From Paenibacillus lutrae (lineage in GTDB: Bacteria > Bacillota > Bacilli > Paenibacillales > NBRC-103111): a DNA stretch of 64,000 nt. The notes below the pieces were generated by a model. The model searched no databases and was not told where the DNA came from. It saw nothing but the letters and a program-made list of their open reading frames with translations. Below are positions 26,582 through 34,695 of the stretch, one piece after another; positions within the stretch are counted from its first letter, which is position 1; each line of letters opens with the position of its first letter. The stretch lies in contig NZ_RHLK01000007.1 in assembly GCF_009757775.1 (NCBI RefSeq), positions 1 to 64,000 of the forward strand, read 5' to 3'. The translations under genes and the position numbers were made by a program.

Positions 26582-27349
26582 TCAGCGAAAAATAGCGAAC
26601 AACCCTCGTGGCTTGGAAGCAACCGGCTCCCCATGCTGCAAGGGAGAGTCCTCGGCAAGCAGCCGGGCATTACTGCGGCAATATTCCGCAAAATCCCCGT
26701 CAATCCGCTCTTCTATCCGCGAATAAGCTTCCCCGAGTCTAAACGGCCTTCTTACCCGGTCATGCGCGTCCGACGCAACCAGATGAATAAGACGGCGGGA
26801 GCACAAGTCGTAGGCAAGCGTCTCAACTCTAGGGCCGAATGTGCCAAGCAGAGAGTCCGCCGTCATTTGAAAAACAGCTCCCCACTCCATAAGCTCCAGC
26901 AGCTTATCCGGATCTTCCGCCACCGCCCTATTCCGTTCCGGATGCGCAATAACCGGCACTTTCCCGAGAATAGACAGTTCGTGGCAGATCTCTGCCAGAT
27001 CATCAGGGATTTCATGCGATGGGCATTCAATCAGCACATAGCGGGTTCCTCCAAGAGTAAGTAGGCCCCCGTCATACCAATCATCGATCAAGCTGCGCGT
27101 GATCCTAATCTCCTGCCCGCCTCTGACTTCAAGCGGAATTCTTTCCCCCGCAAGAGCATCGGTGAGCTTTTTTATCCCTGCTTCTATCTCCTCTGGAGAA
27201 GTGAAGTAACGGCTCGTCCTGTGATGAGGAGTGGCAAAAACCGTAGAAATTCCATTCGACACAGCCATACGCGCCATTTCGACTGAATCTTCCAGAGTCA
27301 TAGGCCCATCATCCAGACCATGAAGGATGTGAGTATGCATATCAATCAT
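26582..27349 (-). CDS. Tyrosine-protein phosphatase, CpsB/CapC/YwqE type (PHP domain)
   Basis: The 255 residues start M-I-D-M-H-T-H-I-L-H-G-L-D-D-G-P, the metal-binding motif of PHP phosphatases, with further His and Asp ligands in T-P-H-H-R-T, I-A-H-P-E-R-N and V-A-S-D-A-H-D. It dephosphorylates the tyrosine kinase of the same operon. GGAGGTAAATGA precedes the ATG. It is the first gene of the polysaccharide operon; about 500 bases upstream hold no confident gene. Confidence 0.93.
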   Translation of the reverse strand: MIDMHTHILHGLDDGPMTLEDSVEMARMAVSNGISTVFATPHHRTSRYFTSPEEIEAGIKKLTDALAGERIPLEVRGGQEIRITRSLIDDWYDGGLLTLGGTRYVLIECPSHEIPDDLAEICHELSILGKVPVIAHPERNRAVAEDPDKLLELMEWGAVFQMTADSLLGTFGPRVETLAYDLCSRRLIHLVASDAHDRVRRPFRLGEAYSRIEERIDGDFAEYCRSNARLLAEDSPLQHGEPVASKPRGLFAIFR

Positions 27350-28187
27350 TCATTTACCTCCAGATCCGAATGTTACTAAAATTATGTCACAAATCGTATG
27401 GATTGTAGGAGGGAGCTAGGTTATAAATTGGACTAGTTACTATAGCTTATTTTACCAATGGTTGTTATGAGCAGGAATTCCCGATTGGATTTTTCTGATT
27501 TTATCATTTATGTAATTTTTTGATAATCAATCAGCTTTTTCACTTGTTTTATCCTTACTTTGGAGCTCTATGCAGGTTAATAGGATGCAGACCTTTGTAA
27601 CTATGCCTTTATGAAAAATTTATATCTGTTTGCCTATTAAAAAACAGGGGCAGTCTGCCCTAGGCCAGGCCCTGGGCGGTTTGAGGGGGTCGTAAGAGAA
27701 TTATGAAGAGTTGATTCGAAAGACAGGTCCTAGACACGGTTATTTGGACCCGATGATTTTCGGGGTATAGGCCAGGGTAACTAGTGTAGGTCTTAGGGAT
27801 GTATTTTGAGGCCATAAAATAAGTTCGACATTAAACCTATCATGTTAATCGGAATAATCAGAACAAAGACCTAGTTCTATTCAAACCCGGGACATTCAGG
27901 GTTAAAATGATCCCGGCTATCCGGGCAGATTCGTGCGATACATCAAAAAACCGTCCAAATCGGCAGTTTTTCCGGCTTCCCCTCTTCCACGGCCTTCGAA
28001 TAACAAGCAAAAACCCGCTGTTTTTCATACTTTCACGGGTTTCAGAGCCCTCCGGCAGTGACCCGGGACATAATTTCAGAAAAGCCTTCCTTCTTTCAGC
28101 CCAATCTTTGCCGGACTCAAGGGCTGTTTTTGCCGCGTTTTCTCCAGGATTAACCGCTGTGTGACTCCATTTTACGCCGGACAGCAC
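27350..28187. other. Intergenic region upstream of the polysaccharide operon
   Basis: About 840 bases without a gene I can support. The half nearest the operon is AT-rich and probably holds its promoter; a weak pair TTATCA / TAAAAT with 17-base spacing near 27500 is the best I see. A minus-strand hairpin with T-run lies at 27638-27660, followed by a GC-rich self-complementary stretch to about 27680. A minus-strand frame of 109 codons at 27858-28187 lacks a ribosome site, has no recognisable domain and overlaps an equal-length frame on the other strand, so I do not call it. Confidence 0.5.
27638..27660 (-). terminator. Intrinsic terminator-like hairpin in the polysaccharide operon leader region
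   Basis: On the minus strand GGGCA-GAC-TGCCC is followed by CTGTTTTTT. It lies about 290 bases before the first gene of the operon. It could end transcripts from further upstream or act as an attenuator for the operon; sequence alone does not decide. Confidence 0.55.
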
Positions 28188-28211
28188 AAAAAAGAGCCGC
28201 TTAAGCAGCTC
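28188..28211 (-). terminator. Intrinsic terminator after spoVID
   Basis: GAGCTGC and GCGGCTC pair around TTAA on the minus strand and run directly into TTTTTT. It lies about 40 bases after the spoVID stop. Confidence 0.8.
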
Positions 28212-28249
28212 CTGGCAATAAAGAATGAATGCAGCCTTACAGGCTGACG

Positions 28250-29779
28250 TTATTCCCCGCTCGTTTTGGATCTCGGTATATACAGAATCTGCCCTGCATT
28301 GACATCCTGCTCTTCGAGCCGGTTGTACAGCTGCAGTTCTCTGGCGTTCACTTCATATTTTCTCGCAATCGTTTCAATCGTTTCTTCCTTCTGCACAATG
28401 CACATGGTGACTTTACGGAACTTCTGCACTTCCTGCTCCCCGTTAATAAAGAGCTTCTTCCATTCCAAAGCATCCGCTTTGGAGTCCTCCGCCACCGGAA
28501 TTTCCGTTTCCCGTTCTTTACGATCCGTCCGTTCGCTTACAGCGGAGCCCGAGTAAAGGGACTGAATCCCGTTCTGGTGACTGGATGCATCATCTTCCGG
28601 CCGTCTGCTTCCGAACGCTACCTTAAGCTCCTTCGGCTCTTCCTCCGCAGCCGGTTCGGCTGAGGCTTCCGCCTGCTCTACTTCTGTATACAGCTGCGCT
28701 TCAAAGGCGAGATCGTTCTCCAGCTTCTCCTCGGTCCCCTGCGTTTCGTTCTTTTGAACATCCTGCTGCAGGGGTTCTCTGGCCGGTTTAAGCTCCGGTT
28801 GTACGTCTATCTTGGGTTCCGCCGCAGATTCCGTATCATAAGCCGGCGAAGATTCCCGTATCCGTTTGCCATCTTCTTCTTCGGATATATGGGGACCAGC
28901 CGACTCTTGGAGGCCCGGCTTCTGATCCGAGGCGACTTGACTCAGTGTCAACTCTCCGAATCTGCTGTCCGAATCGGAGAAAGACGAAGAGACCGGCTCA
29001 TCCGCCGAGGTCTGCCGGCCTTTCTCTTGTACCTCCCAGGGATTAAAAGCCGTGGGTTCTGCTCTGGGCTCCTGCCGCTCTGAACGCGTCTCTCTAAGCC
29101 ACGGATTATCCGCCTCAGAAGCAGCGTACAGACTGTTCCCGTAGGTCGACAGATGAGAGGCCCCGGCCGGCCCGTCCGAATATGCCGCATTTTCAGACGG
29201 GTTCCTTAGCTGATCCTGCTGCCGGTTTCCCGCGTCTTGCCGATGCTGCTGCTCCTGGCAGGCTGCCCCGGACTGGAACTGCTGCTGCTGTCGGAACGGC
29301 TGCGAATCCCCCGTATATTGGGTTTGAATAATCTGCTGGACCGGTTCTTCGTCAGCCCGGGCAGCCGGTTCGTGAACGAAGAGAACTTCTTCCTCCTCGG
29401 CCCATACCCCGCCGTCCAGAGCCGTCTCCACCCCATGCAGGGACAAGACCCCCGTTACATTTATACTGCGGGCAGACAATACATCTACGTCGAACGTCTC
29501 GATTTCCACGAGAATGTCCTCGATCCGCTGCACCCGGTTTAAAGGCAGCGTAATCTCGACCGGGATATAGTGTTCCAGCGTGCGCTTTGTTTCCTGATCA
29601 TCCAGATAACTTCCATTCAGTTGCAGGTTTCCTTTAAGCAGCGCCTGTTCCTGTTGGGTAATGACCTCGATGCGCGGAACCAGTTCCACATCTTCAAGAT
29701 CCCGTATGTCGGCGGCTTCGTCCGCCAAATGCACGCGTTCATAAATATCGAATCGCAGACCGTTCTGCTCTTCCGTCAC
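28250..29779 (-). CDS. spoVID: Spore coat morphogenetic protein SpoVID
   Basis: The 509-residue protein has an N-terminal domain of about 150 residues (with V-P-R-I-E-V-I-T and I-P-V-E-I-T-L-P), a long acidic Glu/Ser/Gln-rich disordered middle, and a C-terminal LysM domain (I-V-Q-K-E-E-T-I-E-T-I-A to I-L-Y-I-P-R). This is the SpoVID layout, which tethers the SafA-dependent coat around the forespore. In B. subtilis spoVID follows hemL, and the hem cluster is close by here. The start is a GTG with GGAGG eight bases upstream. The middle is much more variable than the ends in this family. Confidence 0.85.
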   Translation of the reverse strand: MTEEQNGLRFDIYERVHLADEAADIRDLEDVELVPRIEVITQQEQALLKGNLQLNGSYLDDQETKRTLEHYIPVEITLPLNRVQRIEDILVEIETFDVDVLSARSINVTGVLSLHGVETALDGGVWAEEEEVLFVHEPAARADEEPVQQIIQTQYTGDSQPFRQQQQFQSGAACQEQQHRQDAGNRQQDQLRNPSENAAYSDGPAGASHLSTYGNSLYAASEADNPWLRETRSERQEPRAEPTAFNPWEVQEKGRQTSADEPVSSSFSDSDSRFGELTLSQVASDQKPGLQESAGPHISEEEDGKRIRESSPAYDTESAAEPKIDVQPELKPAREPLQQDVQKNETQGTEEKLENDLAFEAQLYTEVEQAEASAEPAAEEEPKELKVAFGSRRPEDDASSHQNGIQSLYSGSAVSERTDRKERETEIPVAEDSKADALEWKKLFINGEQEVQKFRKVTMCIVQKEETIETIARKYEVNARELQLYNRLEEQDVNAGQILYIPRSKTSGE

Positions 29780-29886
29780 GCTGCCATCCTCCCTTCGGTT
29801 GTCCCTTATTTAACATATGAATTACCGCAGGACCACCCGTTCTATCTTATATATATGGGTAGAAGGAGGACGGCATGACTGCCTTT

Positions 29887-30765
29887 TTAGTTTTTATACA
29901 AAAGCGATGCAAGAAGACCGTTAAAGTCATCCGGGTAAGAGGCCTCAAGATCCAGCTCTTCCCCTGTGATCGGGTGCCGGAGCAGCAGCCGCGCTCCATG
30001 CAGTGCCTGACGCCCGAACAGCTTCGGTGATCCGCCGTACAAGGTATCCCCCAGAAGCGGGTGCCCCAGGTGACTCATATGAACGCGGATCTGGTGCGTC
30101 CGTCCGGTTTCAAGACGCAGCTCCAGGAGGGCCGCATCCCGGAAAGTCTGCACCGTCCGGTAATGCGTAACGGCAGCATCTCCGCCCGGCGATACGCGCC
30201 TGCGGCTCCGGTGGTGCCTGTCCCGGCCGATCGGAGCCGCGATAGTGCCTGACGGCGGCGCAGGATGGCCTGCACATACAGCCGCGTAGATGCGCCCGAC
30301 GGCTTTCTCGCGCATGGCTTCGTCCAGCAGCAGATGCGGCAGCTCGTACTTGGCGTACAGCACAGCGCCGCTCGTATCCTGGTCGAGGCGGTGGATATGC
30401 CTGACGGCGCAGCCCTGGCCTGTCGACTCGTAGTAGCCGGCGACCGCATTCGCCAGTGTGCCACCTTGACCGGGCTCCGCAGGATGCACCGCCATCCCGG
30501 CCGGCTTGTTGACGACGAGGAGATAATCATCCTCGTACACAATCTCCAGTTCCGTCCATTCAGCCGGAACGGATGGGGCTTCCTGCGGGAAGATCCGCAG
30601 CAGCAGACGAGGCCCCTGGCTCCGGATGCCTCCTTCGCGTTCCAGCTTGCGCCAGAGTTTCTGCGGGATAGGCAGAAGCGGGTACACATCCTCCCACGCC
30701 GCTTGTTCAGACGGGACCCTAAGCTCAATCCATTCTCCTTTTCGCTTGCCTGCCGCGTGCATCAT
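29887..30765 (-). CDS. RluA-family RNA pseudouridine synthase
   Basis: The 292-residue enzyme carries the signature H-R-L-D-Q-D-T-S-G-A with the catalytic Asp, plus V-N-K-P-A-G-M-A-V-H-P and the late G-R-T-H-Q-I-R-V-H-M. It isomerises uridines in rRNA or tRNA; which sites cannot be read from sequence. AAGGGGG precedes the ATG. It lies between spoVID and hemL, a position not occupied in B. subtilis, and a small membrane-peptide frame overlaps its start. Confidence 0.92.
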   Translation of the reverse strand: MMHAAGKRKGEWIELRVPSEQAAWEDVYPLLPIPQKLWRKLEREGGIRSQGPRLLLRIFPQEAPSVPAEWTELEIVYEDDYLLVVNKPAGMAVHPAEPGQGGTLANAVAGYYESTGQGCAVRHIHRLDQDTSGAVLYAKYELPHLLLDEAMREKAVGRIYAAVCAGHPAPPSGTIAAPIGRDRHHRSRRRVSPGGDAAVTHYRTVQTFRDAALLELRLETGRTHQIRVHMSHLGHPLLGDTLYGGSPKLFGRQALHGARLLLRHPITGEELDLEASYPDDFNGLLASLLYKN

Positions 30766-30877
30766 GGCGTCTTCCCCCTTTCCTCATCCCGGCCGCCCAG
30801 ATGGCGAGCAGCAGGACAAACACACAAACAACCGCGATTAAATCGATCGGGAAATCAAAAAAGTAATAGCGTTTCAA
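30725..30877 (-). CDS. Possible small membrane protein (50 aa, TTG start)
   Basis: A TTG eleven bases after GGAG opens 50 codons: a short aromatic start (K-R-Y-Y-F-F-D-F-P), one hydrophobic segment of about 20 residues and a basic tail. This is a plausible single-span membrane peptide with the basic end in the cytoplasm. It overlaps the first 41 bases of the pseudouridine synthase gene and could be coupled to it. No family is recognised, and the TTG start and long spacing make it uncertain. Confidence 0.35.
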   Translation of the reverse strand: MKRYYFFDFPIDLIAVVCVFVLLLAIWAAGMRKGGRRHDARGRQAKRRMD

Positions 30878-31187
30878 CCGTAACTCAGCTCCGATCTTCT
30901 CTCGAAAAGTCTAGATCATTTTACCAGATTCCATTCTCAAAAGAAATGAAGCCTGCTCCTGGTCGGCTTTCTCCTCCGCAGCCTTCGCAGTCTTCACGGT
31001 CCCTATTCTTTGGCGGGTCTCTGGTTAGCCGTTTAACCGGCCATCACGGGTCCTTCACCGGCAAGTCCAGGCGGGCCAGCCGGGCCAGGCGGAATTACTG
31101 GTGTTGCCGTGGCAACAGGCAAAGAAGCGCCAACGAACCGCAATAGTTAGACAACGGTCCGCAGGCCGCAACTGACACTAAAAGACG
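30878..31187. other. Gap between the pseudouridine synthase and the MITE
   Basis: No gene is supported. A minus-strand frame at 31033-31143 would read a short collagen-like Gly-x-y stretch (P-P-G-P-A-G-P-P-G), but it has no ribosome site and a stop two codons before its TTG. It may be a gene remnant. A palindrome GTTGCC-GT-GGCAAC lies at 31103-31116. Confidence 0.4.
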
Positions 31188-31347
31188 GGGCTGTTCCAAA
31201 AGTCACTTCAAGAAAATTCAGTCCCCCACTTTTCACGTGATATTCGGTTAAAAAAGAACCTTCAGATCCACTTTTATAGTGGTTTGAAGGTTCTTTTGCA
31301 CATATTATCGAGTTGTCTCAATCAGGTTTACCCTTTTGGGACAGCCC
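31188..31347. mobile_element. MITE-like element of about 160 bp with 15-17 bp terminal inverted repeats
   Basis: The left end GGGCTGTTCCAAAAG and right end CTTTTGGGACAGCCC match at 14 of 15 positions as inverted repeats. No ORF lies inside, only one strong hairpin. Ends of the form GGGCTGTCCCAAAAG resemble those of IS1182-type elements, so this may be a non-autonomous derivative. I see no clear target duplication. Confidence 0.6.
31250..31297 (-). terminator. Terminator for hemL, carried by the MITE
   Basis: An 11-12 base stem (AAGAACCTTCA / TGAAGGTTCTT) with a smaller nested stem (CCAC/GTGG) is followed on the minus strand by six T. It lies about 100 bases after the hemL stop and works by sequence on both strands, since T-rich tracts flank both sides. 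Confidence 0.75.
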
Positions 31348-31396
31348 ATCCATTCACGTACACGTTATAAGGATTCTAAAGCCTAACACTATTCCG

Positions 31397-32698
31397 TTAC
31401 AGCCTTTTCAGTGCTTCACGCTGCATGTCAATTGTTTTCTCGATATCTTCGTCCGTATGAGCCGTAGACACAAACATTCCTTCGAATTGCGAAGGAGCTA
31501 CAGAAATACCCAAATCAAGCAGATTGCCGAAATATCGGGTGAACACGGATAAATCCGATGTTTTGGCCGTATCGTAGTTGATGACGCGCTGCTCGGTAAA
31601 GAACGGGCATACCATCGAACCGACGCGGTTAATCGTGCTGGCAATCCCGACTTCTTTGGCATTCGCCAGGAAACCTTCCTCAAGACGGGCGGCTTTGCGC
31701 TCCAATCCCTCGTATACGCCCGGCTCTCCAAGCAGCTTGAGGGTCGTATAGCCCGCCGCCATCGCGAGCGGGTTGCCCGACAAAGTGCCTGCCTGATAAA
31801 TCGGTCCGCTCGGAGCAATCTGCTCCATGATTTCTTTGCGTCCGCCATAAGCGCCGACCGGAAGTCCGCCGCCGATCACTTTCCCCATACAAGTCAGATC
31901 AGGAGTCACTCCGTATAATCCCTGCGCACAGTTCAAATGAACGCGGAATCCGGTCATAACCTCATCGAAGATCAGGACTGCGCCATATTCTGTCGTTACA
32001 TCCCTGAGACCTTGCAGGAATCCGGGAAGCGGAGGCACGACGCCCATATTGCCCGCAATCGGCTCGACGATCACAGCGGCGATGTCTTCACCGTATTTCT
32101 CAAACACAAGGCGGATGGAATCAAGGTCGTTATACGGTACAGTCAATGTATTAACGGCCACCGACTCAGGTACACCTGGGCTATCCGGCAGGCCCAGAGT
32201 CGCTACGCCGGAACCGGCTTTGATGAGCAGCGCATCCGCATGGCCGTGATAGCTGCCTTCGAACTTAACGATCTTGTTGCGCTTCGTGTATCCGCGCGCC
32301 AGACGCAGCGCACTCATGGTAGCTTCCGTACCGGAGTTAACCATACGTACGATTTCGACGGACGGCACACGCTCCACTACAAGCTTGGCCATTTCCGTTT
32401 CGATTAGAGTCGGCGCACCGAAGCTCGTACCCTTCTCGGCCATGGAGCGGACAGCTTCAATCACATCCGGCTGAGCATGTCCGAGAATAAGCGGCCCCCA
32501 AGACCCGATATAATCGAGGTATTCGTTGCCATCGATATCATACACGCGAGGTCCGGCCCCGCGCTCCATATACACAGGCGTCAAGCCGACTGATTTGAAG
32601 GCGCGTACCGGACTGTTCACTCCTCCGGGAAGATACTGCTTAGCTTCGGCAAAAGCTTCCGCTGATCGGGTATCTATTCGCTTGTGGTTCATTTCCAT
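31397..32698 (-). CDS. hemL: Glutamate-1-semialdehyde 2,1-aminomutase
   Basis: It converts glutamate-1-semialdehyde to 5-aminolevulinate. The 433 residues carry [18 protein letters not shown] and the PLP lysine in [16 protein letters not shown]. Length is normal. It is the last gene of the tetrapyrrole cluster, separated from cgoX by a 380-base gap with tandem repeats, so it may have its own promoter. Confidence 0.95.
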   Translation of the reverse strand: MEMNHKRIDTRSAEAFAEAKQYLPGGVNSPVRAFKSVGLTPVYMERGAGPRVYDIDGNEYLDYIGSWGPLILGHAQPDVIEAVRSMAEKGTSFGAPTLIETEMAKLVVERVPSVEIVRMVNSGTEATMSALRLARGYTKRNKIVKFEGSYHGHADALLIKAGSGVATLGLPDSPGVPESVAVNTLTVPYNDLDSIRLVFEKYGEDIAAVIVEPIAGNMGVVPPLPGFLQGLRDVTTEYGAVLIFDEVMTGFRVHLNCAQGLYGVTPDLTCMGKVIGGGLPVGAYGGRKEIMEQIAPSGPIYQAGTLSGNPLAMAAGYTTLKLLGEPGVYEGLERKAARLEEGFLANAKEVGIASTINRVGSMVCPFFTEQRVINYDTAKTSDLSVFTRYFGNLLDLGISVAPSQFEGMFVSTAHTDEDIEKTIDMQREALKRL

Positions 32699-33082
32699 TA
32701 GACAATAACCCCCTGGGTCATAGTTAATTCTTCTCCGTTAATATACGAGAAGACGAAAGCCGTTCTCACAAGAGAACAGCCTGGCTTCACAGCCGATACC
32801 CTTTATTATACACGGCAATCGGTTCTTGTGCTGAGCCGCGGGTTCATCCGGCAGAGATTGGTGCTTCAAGATCGCATTTCTGCTTGCATTACCGATCACA
32901 TTTGATCGCATTTTGATCGCATTTGACTGCATGTTGATTGGTTTTGATTGCATGTTGATTGCATTTGATCGCATTTTGATTGCATTTGATTGCGTGCTGA
33001 TTGAATTTGATCGCATTTCCGATCGTATTTCCGGTCACCTTGTGTCTTCGATTCGATCGCGCTTTGAATTCCAGCCCCGCCC
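32699..33082. other. Gap between cgoX and hemL: hairpin and repeat array
   Basis: It holds a short perfect hairpin (GTTCTC-ACAA-GAGAAC near 32760) without a T-run and an array of near-identical 10-11 base units at about 32890-33020. A minus-strand frame at 32738-33016 reads the array as seven-residue repeats rich in Asn, Ser, Ile and Met; it has no convincing ribosome site and is not called. No promoter for hemL is obvious. Confidence 0.5.
32890..33020. repeat. Tandem array of 10-11 bp units (TTTGATCGCAT type)
   Basis: About twelve variants of TTTGATCGCAT, TTTGATTGCAT and GTTGATTGCAT follow each other with alternating 10 and 11 base spacing, a mean of about 10.5 bases, one helical turn. It sits 190-320 bases before hemL. 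Confidence 0.75.
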
Positions 33083-34606
33083 TTACGATCTCGCTTGCCG
33101 CCCAGGAGCTGCTGAAGCCGCCACGCCGTCTATGCCGCCTATGGCGTCCAGGCCGTCCAGGCCGTCCACGGCAGTCGAAGCCATCAGCCGGTCTGCCGCT
33201 TCATAGGCCGTGTCGCGCCCCTGCCTGATGCAGTCCGGCAGCCCGACTCCATTGAAACCCGCGCCGGTAACGTAGACGCCCGGCATCTGTTCCGCCAGCT
33301 CGCTGCGCAGCTCGCGGATGTTGTCGAGATGGCCGACCGGGTACTGCGGCATCGAGCGGTGAAGCCGGGTCACCTCATGGAACAGAGGCTCCGCCTCTAT
33401 TCCCATCAGCTCGGCGACATCTTGGCGCACCTTCGCGACCAGCTCCTCGTCGCTCAGTTCTACCCAGTCCTCCGCTCCGGAGCGGCCTACATAGCAGCGG
33501 AGCAGCACATGGCCCTCAGGAGCCGTATGAAGCCACTTCGCCGAGGTCCATGTGCAGGCTGTAATGCTGCGTCCCTCTAACCGCGGGATCAGGAACCCTG
33601 AGCCATCGAACGATACATTGGCGTCCTCCTGCCGGTAAGCAAGCACCACATTCGCAACGGATACATAGTTGATCGCTTTCAGCTTCTCTACGCCAGGCAG
33701 TTCACCCAGGAGCTCTGCCGTATGATAAGTCGGCAGCGTTACAATGACACTGTCCGCTTCTTCCGTCTGTCCGTTACCCAGCACAACCCGGTAACGTCCC
33801 CCCTGCTTTCCCATCTCCCTTACTTTCACTCCGGTACGGATATTTACTCCGCTGTCCCGCAGAACTTCCTCCAGCCGCTGCACAAGCGTACTCAGCCCGT
33901 TCTTATAAGTAAGGAACGTCGACTTCCGTCCGGGTACCGGCAAGTTTCTTGCTTCCAGCTGGGTCTGTTTGCGGTTATTCATCATTCCGTAGATGAGACT
34001 GCGATGCTCCTGCTCCAATTCCCCGAACTGCGGGAAGGTGGATTGAAGGCTCAGCGCAAATGTATCTCCCGCATAAATGCCCGCCAGCAGCGGTTCCACA
34101 ACCTGCTCCAGCACTTCCTTGCCGAGCCTGCGCTCCAGGAAGTGGCCCAGGGACTCATCCCCCGGCTCCTCCTTCTTGGGGAGGATGAGATCAAGCAGCG
34201 CGCGCGCCTTACCGGCCGGAGATACGAGAGCCGTTCTCATGAACGGGCCGAGCTCCGTCGGAATGCCAAGCACGAGACCGGGAGGCATCGGATGCAGCTT
34301 GCCGTCGCGAAGGATATACGTCTTCTTCGCTTCCGGATTGGTGCCGGTCAGCTCGTCCTCAAGCCCAAGCTCCTTGCTGAGTTCAATGATCGGAAGCTTG
34401 CGCGCCAGGAAAGAATCCGGCCCCTTCTCGATCACGAAGCCGTCCTTTCTCAGCGTATTGATTCTGCCGCCCAGACTTTCCGCACCCTCAACCAGTGTGA
34501 TGTCAGCCTTAAAACCGCCGGCATCCAACCTTTTTTTCAGATAGTAAGCTGCCGTCATGCCGGTGATACCTCCGCCGATAACGATCACTTTCCGTGCCTG
34601 GCTCAT
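33083..34606 (-). CDS. hemY: Coproporphyrinogen III oxidase (HemY/CgoX type)
   Basis: The FAD-dependent oxidase has 507 residues. The dinucleotide loop V-I-G-G-G-I-T-G-M-T-A-A-Y-Y is at the N-terminus, followed by G-G-R-I-N-T and G-P-D-S-F. In Firmicutes this protein oxidises coproporphyrinogen III to coproporphyrin III for the coproporphyrin-dependent heme route. After the family's normal end (Y-V-T-G-A-G-F-N-G-V-G-L-P-D-C-I-R-Q-G), an extra Gly/Asp/Ala-rich tail of about 35 residues (D-G-L-D-G-L-D) runs to the stop. The ATG at 34606 has AAAGGGACG upstream; the TTG two codons earlier is less well placed. It is third in a hemE-hemH-hemY block. Confidence 0.92.
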   Translation of the reverse strand: MSQARKVIVIGGGITGMTAAYYLKKRLDAGGFKADITLVEGAESLGGRINTLRKDGFVIEKGPDSFLARKLPIIELSKELGLEDELTGTNPEAKKTYILRDGKLHPMPPGLVLGIPTELGPFMRTALVSPAGKARALLDLILPKKEEPGDESLGHFLERRLGKEVLEQVVEPLLAGIYAGDTFALSLQSTFPQFGELEQEHRSLIYGMMNNRKQTQLEARNLPVPGRKSTFLTYKNGLSTLVQRLEEVLRDSGVNIRTGVKVREMGKQGGRYRVVLGNGQTEEADSVIVTLPTYHTAELLGELPGVEKLKAINYVSVANVVLAYRQEDANVSFDGSGFLIPRLEGRSITACTWTSAKWLHTAPEGHVLLRCYVGRSGAEDWVELSDEELVAKVRQDVAELMGIEAEPLFHEVTRLHRSMPQYPVGHLDNIRELRSELAEQMPGVYVTGAGFNGVGLPDCIRQGRDTAYEAADRLMASTAVDGLDGLDAIGGIDGVAASAAPGRQARS

Positions 34607-34695
34607 GGTCAACGTCCCTTTCTGCCCGGACCTCCTGGGAAATCCGGATTATAAAAATGCAAAGGGGCGCCCGAATTCAGCGCTCCCCCTGGTGA

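Noticed and set aside
27858-28187. 109-codon minus-strand frame between spoVID and the polysaccharide operon
   Set aside because: No ribosome site or recognisable domain, it includes the spoVID terminator edge, and an equally long frame lies on the opposite strand.
29835-29860. T-box-like string (GGGTGGTCCTGCGG) upstream of spoVID
   Set aside because: It departs from the T-box consensus, there is no room for a full leader before the gene and no terminator follows.
31033-31143. Short frame with collagen-like P-P-G-P-A-G residues
   Set aside because: Only 36 codons, no ribosome site and a stop directly upstream; at most a remnant.
32738-33016. Frame reading the 10.5-base array as N-A-I-K-M repeats
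   Set aside because: The periodicity is explained at the DNA level and the start has no usable ribosome site.
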